Below, in pieces: positions 20,782 to 24,992 of a stretch of DNA of 24,992 bases (position 1 is its first letter; every line of letters starts with the position of its first letter). The notes beneath the pieces were generated by a model, which worked only from the letters and a program-made list of their open reading frames with translations, ran no database searches and was not told where the DNA came from. The DNA comes from Pilatotrama ljubarskyi. Taxonomy: Eukaryota > Basidiomycota > Agaricomycetes > Polyporales > Polyporaceae. The stretch spans positions 62,456 to 87,447 of the forward strand of contig MU277767.1 in assembly GCA_022385805.1 (NCBI GenBank), read 5' to 3'. The translations under genes and the position numbers were made by a program.

Positions 20782-21301
20782 ATGGTCTGTACCGGATGAT
20801 GCATCGCAACGAGACCGGGTGCTGACTGGGATGCTCGGTGCAGGCTGCTCAGGCGACGTTCAAGTCCATCAAGGCCGTCGTGCCCCTCCTTGACCGCGTC
20901 CTCGTCCGCCGTTTCAAGCCTGAGACGGTACGTTCCCCCCTCGCGTGCGCTCTCTCGCAGAAGGATGCGTCGGCTGATTGCTTGCCGGGCCCATGCAGAA
21001 AACCGCGAGCGGTGTCATCCTGCCCTCGTCCGCAACGAACAGCCCTCTCCCCGAGGCGACCGTCATAGCGACTGGCCCTGGCGCGCCCGACAAGAACGGC
21101 AACGTCCGCCCCGTGAACGTCAAGGCTGGCGACCGCGTCCTTCTGCCCGGCTGGGGCGGCAGCCCGATCAAGGTCGGCGACGAGGTGAGTTTACGAGTCT
21201 GACGGCGAGTAACGTGCGCGCGGTCGCTGACGCGCAGCGCGCTCTTCCAGGAGTACTTCATCTTCCGCGACTCGGAGATCCTCGCGAAGATCCAGGAGTG
21301 A
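20782..21301 (+). CDS. HSP10: Mitochondrial 10 kDa chaperonin (Hsp10/GroES)
   Basis: Four exons, 20782-20784, 20844-20927, 20999-21184, 21251-21301, total 324 nt, or 107 aa. It is the co-chaperonin lid of Hsp60 in the mitochondrial matrix. The sequence spans the whole GroES fold: SIKAVVPLLDRVLVRRF, then KTASGVILPSSA (mobile loop region), PLPEATVIATGPG, VKAGDRVLLPGWGG and EYFIFRDSEILAKIQE at the C-terminus. Length is normal for the family. Exon 1 contributes only the ATG; intron 1 (59 nt, GTCTGT...GTGCAG, branch-like CTGAC) begins immediately after it. This start is preferred because it gives the family-like N-terminus MAAQATFKSIK and a CT-rich leader; within exon 2 only a GTG would be available. 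All three introns are in phase 0. Confidence 0.96.
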
Positions 21302-21659
21302 GCGCACGCGAGGCTCGCTAAGGTCGCGCGCGCGGCGCGTCGGGCTCGGATCCATGAGAGGTAGAGGGAGGAGGAGGGAGGAGGTCTGGCGTTCATCATA
21401 AAAGTTCGCTATCATCCGCATCCTATCACCGAGCTAATCGTCGTATATTCTGTGTTCTCTGCATTGTGCTTTGGGTCTCGCTGCAATCACATCATCCCCT
21501 GCTCAACCACGCCTGTGCACGATCTTCTCGCCTGGCCGGATTCTAGGTTGTTATCCTGGTATGACGTGCTGCCTCTTGCCCTCGTTATTCGCGCAGGAAT
21601 AAAGCGGCCGACCCAATACGATATCTCAGGCACTTCTCATTGGCTGCTCAATCAGGCTT

Positions 21660-21965
21660 TACGTTCTCAAGGACAAGTACACCGACAATCTCTGGAGAGC
21701 GATATGCGTGCATGCAGGCTTCTTTCGGCATCGTCGCCGCGAAGACACCCATCGCCGCTGGACGACGAGGTCAGTGACGTGAGCGCGTACGAGACTGCCA
21801 TGGACGACGGCTGGGCTGTGTCCATGCCTCAAGAAACCGCGTGGGGGTTGGTATCAACATTACCGTCCTCCTCGGCCGCATTCTGTGGACGTTCAACGAC
21901 GAGCTCTACGAGAGCACCCTTGCACGGACCAAGAGCCTGATCTTCGAGGGCGGGACGAGTGAAGT
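21660..21965 (+). pseudogene. Possible decayed coding stretch, unknown family
   Basis: Protein-like segments appear in shifting plus-strand frames. One reads ACMQASFGIVAAKTPIAAG near 21710-21765, and another reads GINITVLLGRILWTFNDELY then ESTLARTKSLIFEGG near 21848-21960. They cannot be joined by clean introns into one frame, there is no start codon or defined end, and the family is not recognised. It could be a frameshifted gene remnant or chance. Confidence 0.2.
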
Positions 21966-22530
21966 ATTGACACTAAGTCACCGCTCTCGGCGACCGGCTT
22001 CCTCACTCAGGGGATACCGCCATCGCTGTTGACTGCGCGGAACTGTGCCACGCCGCGTGTGCGGTGATATCCGTGCGGACGACGAAAGTGAGATGTGGCT
22101 CGTGAGGGAGTACTGAATAGAGGGCGTGGACGTCGGGACCGTACGCACGAAAGTGAGCGAGCGTGCAGGCCTGCTTGTGCGGCGGTCTCGGTACGTGGGC
22201 GGGAGTGACTGGGATACGATGACACTGGCTGATAACGTGGGGGTGGCGGCGTCGTGAGCATCTCGCAGGGCTCTTCCAATTCCGCTGCATAGTTATGAAC
22301 CCGAATATGGTAGACCCGAAGGCGGCGGCGGGAGAACGAAGTACATGCAACTCTTCGCTGCGGCTGGTAATGATTCGACCGAGGCACGATGACAATGGAC
22401 GCGTAAACTACTGTACTTCCCAGACGTTAGGCGAAGCGATGTAACCCTGGATTAGGGCGTGGGAAGGGGGAGACTAGGCGATGAGTGCCCGGGGACATGG
22501 GGACACAGGCGATACGATTGGCTCAGGACA

Positions 22531-22550
22531 CCATAGGCGCCCATAGGCGC
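22531..22550. repeat. Tandem duplicate of a 10-mer
   Basis: CCATAGGCGC occurs twice head to tail, in non-coding DNA. Confidence 0.8.
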
Positions 22551-22625
22551 CCGTTACCTGACAGAATTACCAAATCCGGTAGGGGAGGCGACGGGTGGCC
22601 GGCACCTGGACCTCACGACTTTAGT

Positions 22626-22673
22626 GGCTAGTTAGCCAGGCATAGCCCCCCCCCTTTGCCTGGCTAGTTAGCC
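22626..22673. repeat. Inverted repeat / hairpin with C9 loop
   Basis: The left arm GGCTAGTTAGCCAGGCA (22626-22642) pairs with the right arm TGCCTGGCTAGTTAGCC (22657-22673). There are 15 Watson-Crick pairs of 17, and the two exceptions can form G-U pairs. The 14-nt loop includes nine C. Each arm also contains the self-palindrome GGCTA-GT-TAGCC. No flanking gene uses it as an obvious terminator. Confidence 0.85.
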
Positions 22674-23261
22674 TCATGCAGCGCTTTACGGCTGCAATGA
22701 AATAAAAGTCCAATAAATCGCCTTTGGCTAAATGCCCGAGCACCTTACATACACAAGTCCACCGCATCGGGGGGTACCGGCGCTTCCTACGTGGTACGGA
22801 GGGCGCGCGCCGGCGCCTAGGCCCCTGCGCGCCGTCGGCGGGGTCGAGCTCATCGTAGGGCACAGCAAGCTCGACATCTCGCTCAAAATGCAACCTTTTC
22901 GTTTCGTTCTTTTTGCAAATCGTTTTATTACGTGTATAACTATCGCTATGTACACTATACTCGAGCGTATCTGCTCATAACACGTAGGTATCGACTGCTA
23001 CAGCGGGGCCTGGGCAGGATGGGCGCCTTGGGAGAGACATGGCCCGTGCGCCCGAGGCCGCGTCATCAGGTACCGTAGGCCTCGAGTCTGGACTGCAGGT
23101 TGCGTCATCCGGGATCTCGAGCCAGCTGCCGGCCTCAGGATGCCTCCCCCGTGCGCTCCGTTGAGCTCGGCAGGAGCCAGGAGCCCATTGACGCCGTCTC
23201 TGAGGTCGTGCTCGTCGCCGCCGACAGCGAGCTCGCTCCCCGCCCATCGAAAGCACCTCGT

Positions 23262-23328
<67 letters not shown>
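23262..23328. repeat. 67-nt homopolymer (G)67
   Basis: Sixty-seven uninterrupted G on the plus strand in intergenic DNA, bordered by CACCTCGT on the left and AGAATTC on the right. It is the second giant poly-G run in the window, in the same orientation as the one at 14843. Exact length is uncertain. Confidence 0.9.
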
Positions 23329-23329
<1 letters not shown>

Positions 23330-23520
23330 GAATTCTGAGCTGTGATTCCTTTCTATGCATACTATGGCCTTCTATTGTGATTAGCGACATCATGGGGCAT
23401 ATAGCCGTGTATATTATAGAAGTAACTCCTTAAAGCACATAAGCACAAACAAGAACATACAGGAAAGTGGGCATGGTGACGTTCATAGTGGTGTAATACT
23501 CTGGCGGAGGCCACGCAGGC

Positions 23521-24513
23521 CTACGCACCTGTTGACATGCTTGGGTTCCAACTGTGTCCACCCCTCTGACCACGCCCGCCCTTCTTGCCGCGCCCGCCAC
23601 GTCCACCGCGCCCACCGCGCTTGCCCTGCGCAGGAGTTGTCGTTGCGCGCGTATCCGTGGGAGGGCCGTAAGGAATCACTTGGAGACCGCCCTGTGCCGC
23701 CTGGGTCATTGAAGGCCCAGGGATGTCAGATCTATTGGGCTAGTGCACGAGTTGAGGGTCAATGATGTGGTCTGGGGCGGGCTGGCCCGTAGTGACACCA
23801 GATGCAGGAAGATAGGGCGGAGGGAATGTGAAGGTAGGCGGCACGAAGGGGGACGCACTGAGCCCAGCAGCATGAGGTTGTGACATTGGCGGTGCTTGAG
23901 GCTGTGACGCGTTCGGGGGATAGGGTGCAGGCGTGAAGGTCCACGGGGATGGCGGTGGGAAGCTTCCTGCTGCTAGAGAAGGTGGGAATGTCCAGGAAGA
24001 CGGCGTGATGGCAGTGCAAGAGGTCGCCTGAGTAGTGATGAGTGGCCCTGTACCCTGTGTCGTTGGCGCTAGCGTGAATCCCACAGCACCATTGGGCGCT
24101 GCCGACGCAGACGTTGGTGCATCTGGGTGTGAGACGGTCGGCGTGACAGTGCCCTGGGGAGTGCTCGCAGGTGGGAGGCTTGGAGGGGTCATCGTTGTCG
24201 TGTTGTTACCTGTCTCGGGGGACGGCACATCCGTCTGAGAGGTTGCTGAGGTGGGCGCAGCCTGGACAGTCGATGCGGTCGTCTGATCTGTGGTAGGCGT
24301 CTCAGACGTATTCACTTTCCGCTTCTTGTGCTTCTTCCCGATATCTGAACTGCTTGCGTGGCTTAGGGACTGCAGTACCTATTAATGGGATCAAAGAAGA
24401 CCCGTGAGCGTCCATGACTCCTTCGTGATGCTCGAGCTTGAGACCTAACTTACCGTGCACAGTGGGCGCAGCTGCATCCTGCACAGTTGCAGGTTATGAG
24501 CCAATCGTGCCAT
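23521..24513 (-). CDS. Disordered protein with basic cluster and RGG tail, function unknown
   Basis: Proposed exons on the minus strand: 24513-24454, 24378-23797, 23739-23521; total 861 nt, or 286 aa. Exon 1 (MARLAHNLQLCRMQLRPLCT) ends at a strong GTAAGT donor, and intron 1 ends TTAATAG. Exon 2 opens with VLQSLSHASSSDIG and a basic NLS-like KKHKKRK, then about 165 residues rich in Pro, Thr, Ser and Ala. Exon 3 carries KRGGRGGRGGRGKKGGRGQR, a glycine-arginine-rich motif typical of RNA-binding and nucleolar proteins. Intron 2 (57 nt, donor GTCACT, TTGAC branch-like site, acceptor CACTAG) is weak. If it is retained, the frame stays open and stops at the TAG of the acceptor itself, giving 232 aa without the RGG tail. 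No known family is recognised, and the nuclear RNA-binding role is inference from composition. Telomere-like motifs lie just upstream of the ATG. Confidence 0.5.
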
Positions 24514-24531
24514 CGTTGGGTTGAAAATAGA

Positions 24532-24567
24532 CCCTAAACCTAACCCTACGCTCGGTTACTAGGGTTA
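24532..24567. promoter_or_regulatory. Telomere-repeat-like (TTAGGG) cluster upstream of the RGG gene
   Basis: CCCTAA-ACCTAA-CCCTAC at 24532-24549 is followed by the opposite orientation, TAGGGTTA, at 24560-24567. On the gene's strand this reads GTAGGGTTAGGTTTAGGG about 20-35 nt before the ATG. It matches the fungal telomere unit and the Tbf1/telobox type of promoter site. Confidence 0.55.
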
Positions 24568-24627
24568 CATTCAGTGCTGATTGGCCTGTTATGGTAATGG
24601 TTGCAGCACCTCTGCGGCCACTGAGAA

Positions 24628-24942
24628 GCTGTGTTCAGTGCACAGGCATACTGCGCACATAACGCAGTCTCACTGGTGCATAGTGGCCTGCACGCTGAAC
24701 GCAGCACACATGACGCTGCTGCGCTAGCGAACACGGTATCTCCAGTACCGAGGCAGAGGGTGCCCATCCCGGCTGCTCGCCCGCAGGCGGGGCAGCGCGT
24801 GCTGCGCCCTGAACGCAGAACCACGAGTGGAGGGTGAGCACATTGTTTACGTTATTGCGGAAATGAGCGCTCTCCCCCCAAGTCGGGCAGGTAGAGCGTG
24901 CGTTCAGGACGCAGGTTGGCAGGCACGCCGGAGCTTCTGCGT
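24628..24942. repeat. Dispersed short motif family CTGAACGCAG
   Basis: Exact CTGAACGCAG occurs at 24695-24704 and 24809-24818. Related or inverted forms are CTGTGTTCAG near 24629, AACGCAG at 24661, TGCGTTCAG near 24899 and CTGCGTTCG near 24936. Orientation is mixed and spacing irregular. Confidence 0.5.
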
Positions 24943-24992
24943 TCGCCGCACGATGCTGCACGGTGGCGTCCGCGGCGTAAACATGTGGTGCG

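Larger units (their letters stand above)
21302..23520. other. Gene-poor region right of HSP10 (2.2 kb)
   Basis: It starts with the HSP10 3' flank (ATAAAA near 21399). It then holds a protein-like but broken stretch (21660-21965), a tandem 10-mer, a strong hairpin and the 67-G tract, each listed separately. ORFs of 130 codons at 22003-22395 and 22998-23393 on the minus strand have no domain, and the second is inflated by the poly-G tract. No intact gene is supported. Confidence 0.5.
24514..24992. other. Right-edge non-coding region with telomere-like and CTGAACGCAG motifs
   Basis: The part next to 24513 is the presumed promoter of the RGG-protein gene. ORFs on both strands beyond that are Cys/Ala-rich without motifs. 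Repeated short motifs are listed separately. No gene is called. Confidence 0.5.

Noticed and set aside
23100..23433. Gly-rich and Pro-rich proteins over the second G tract
   Set aside because: Same artefact from (G)67; the flanking residues have no recognisable motif.
24546..24824. Minus ORF starting MVLRSGRST as a retroelement fragment
   Set aside because: The short LRSGR resemblance is not followed by protease, reverse transcriptase or zinc-knuckle motifs.

Overview
This is a GC-rich fungal nuclear window, most likely from an agaricomycete basidiomycete (mushroom or polypore; I would not go below class level). The coding genes are split by many short GT-AG introns, mostly 48-71 nt, with CT-rich leaders. 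The gene set also fits: a TVP38 with a long tail, a samB/Mub1 MYND protein, a BTB protein of the mushroom-expanded type and an Hsp10. Exon models were built by hand from splice signals, frame continuity and family motifs; total coding length is a multiple of three in every complete model.

Layout, left to right. The 5' end of an unrecognised minus-strand gene runs off the left edge (1-216). A tRNA-Glu(CTC) lies at 781-852. Three minus-strand genes follow: TVP38, a Golgi membrane protein (1354-4266, 8 exons); a secreted protein with two tandem four-cysteine repeats (4959-5859); and, after a gene-poor 1.9 kb, a 14-helix DHA2-type MFS exporter (7798-9998, 11 exons). An identical inverted tRNA-Glu(CTC) at 10654-10725 closes this block, so about 9.8 kb is bracketed by inverted tRNA copies.

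Next come a plus-strand BTB/POZ gene (11248-12377) and a convergent minus-strand MFS sugar transporter (13163-15425) with micro-exons at its 5' end and an 82-G tract inside one intron. A 1.75 kb divergent intergenic region separates it from plus-strand samB/MUB1 (17171-20350). Mitochondrial HSP10 follows (20782-21301), with an intron directly after the start codon and a near-consensus heat-shock element upstream.

From 21.3 kb onward the window is gene-poor. It holds a possible gene relic, a strong hairpin with a 9-C loop, a 67-G tract, and a minus-strand gene (23521-24513) for a disordered protein with a basic cluster and an RGG-rich tail. An optional 57-nt intron appears to control whether that tail is made. 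Telomere-repeat-like TTAGGG motifs sit just upstream of its start, and the last 400 bases carry a repeated CTGAACGCAG-type motif.

The genes do not form an obvious metabolic cluster. The two transporters and the secreted protein are individually regulated-looking genes, with TATA boxes, among housekeeping genes (TVP38, samB, HSP10). I found no CRISPR array, intact transposon or rRNA. I saw no clear new multi-gene system. The most unusual items are the two giant poly-G tracts, the retained-intron switch on the RGG gene, the half-split duplicated secreted protein and the inverted tRNA pair.
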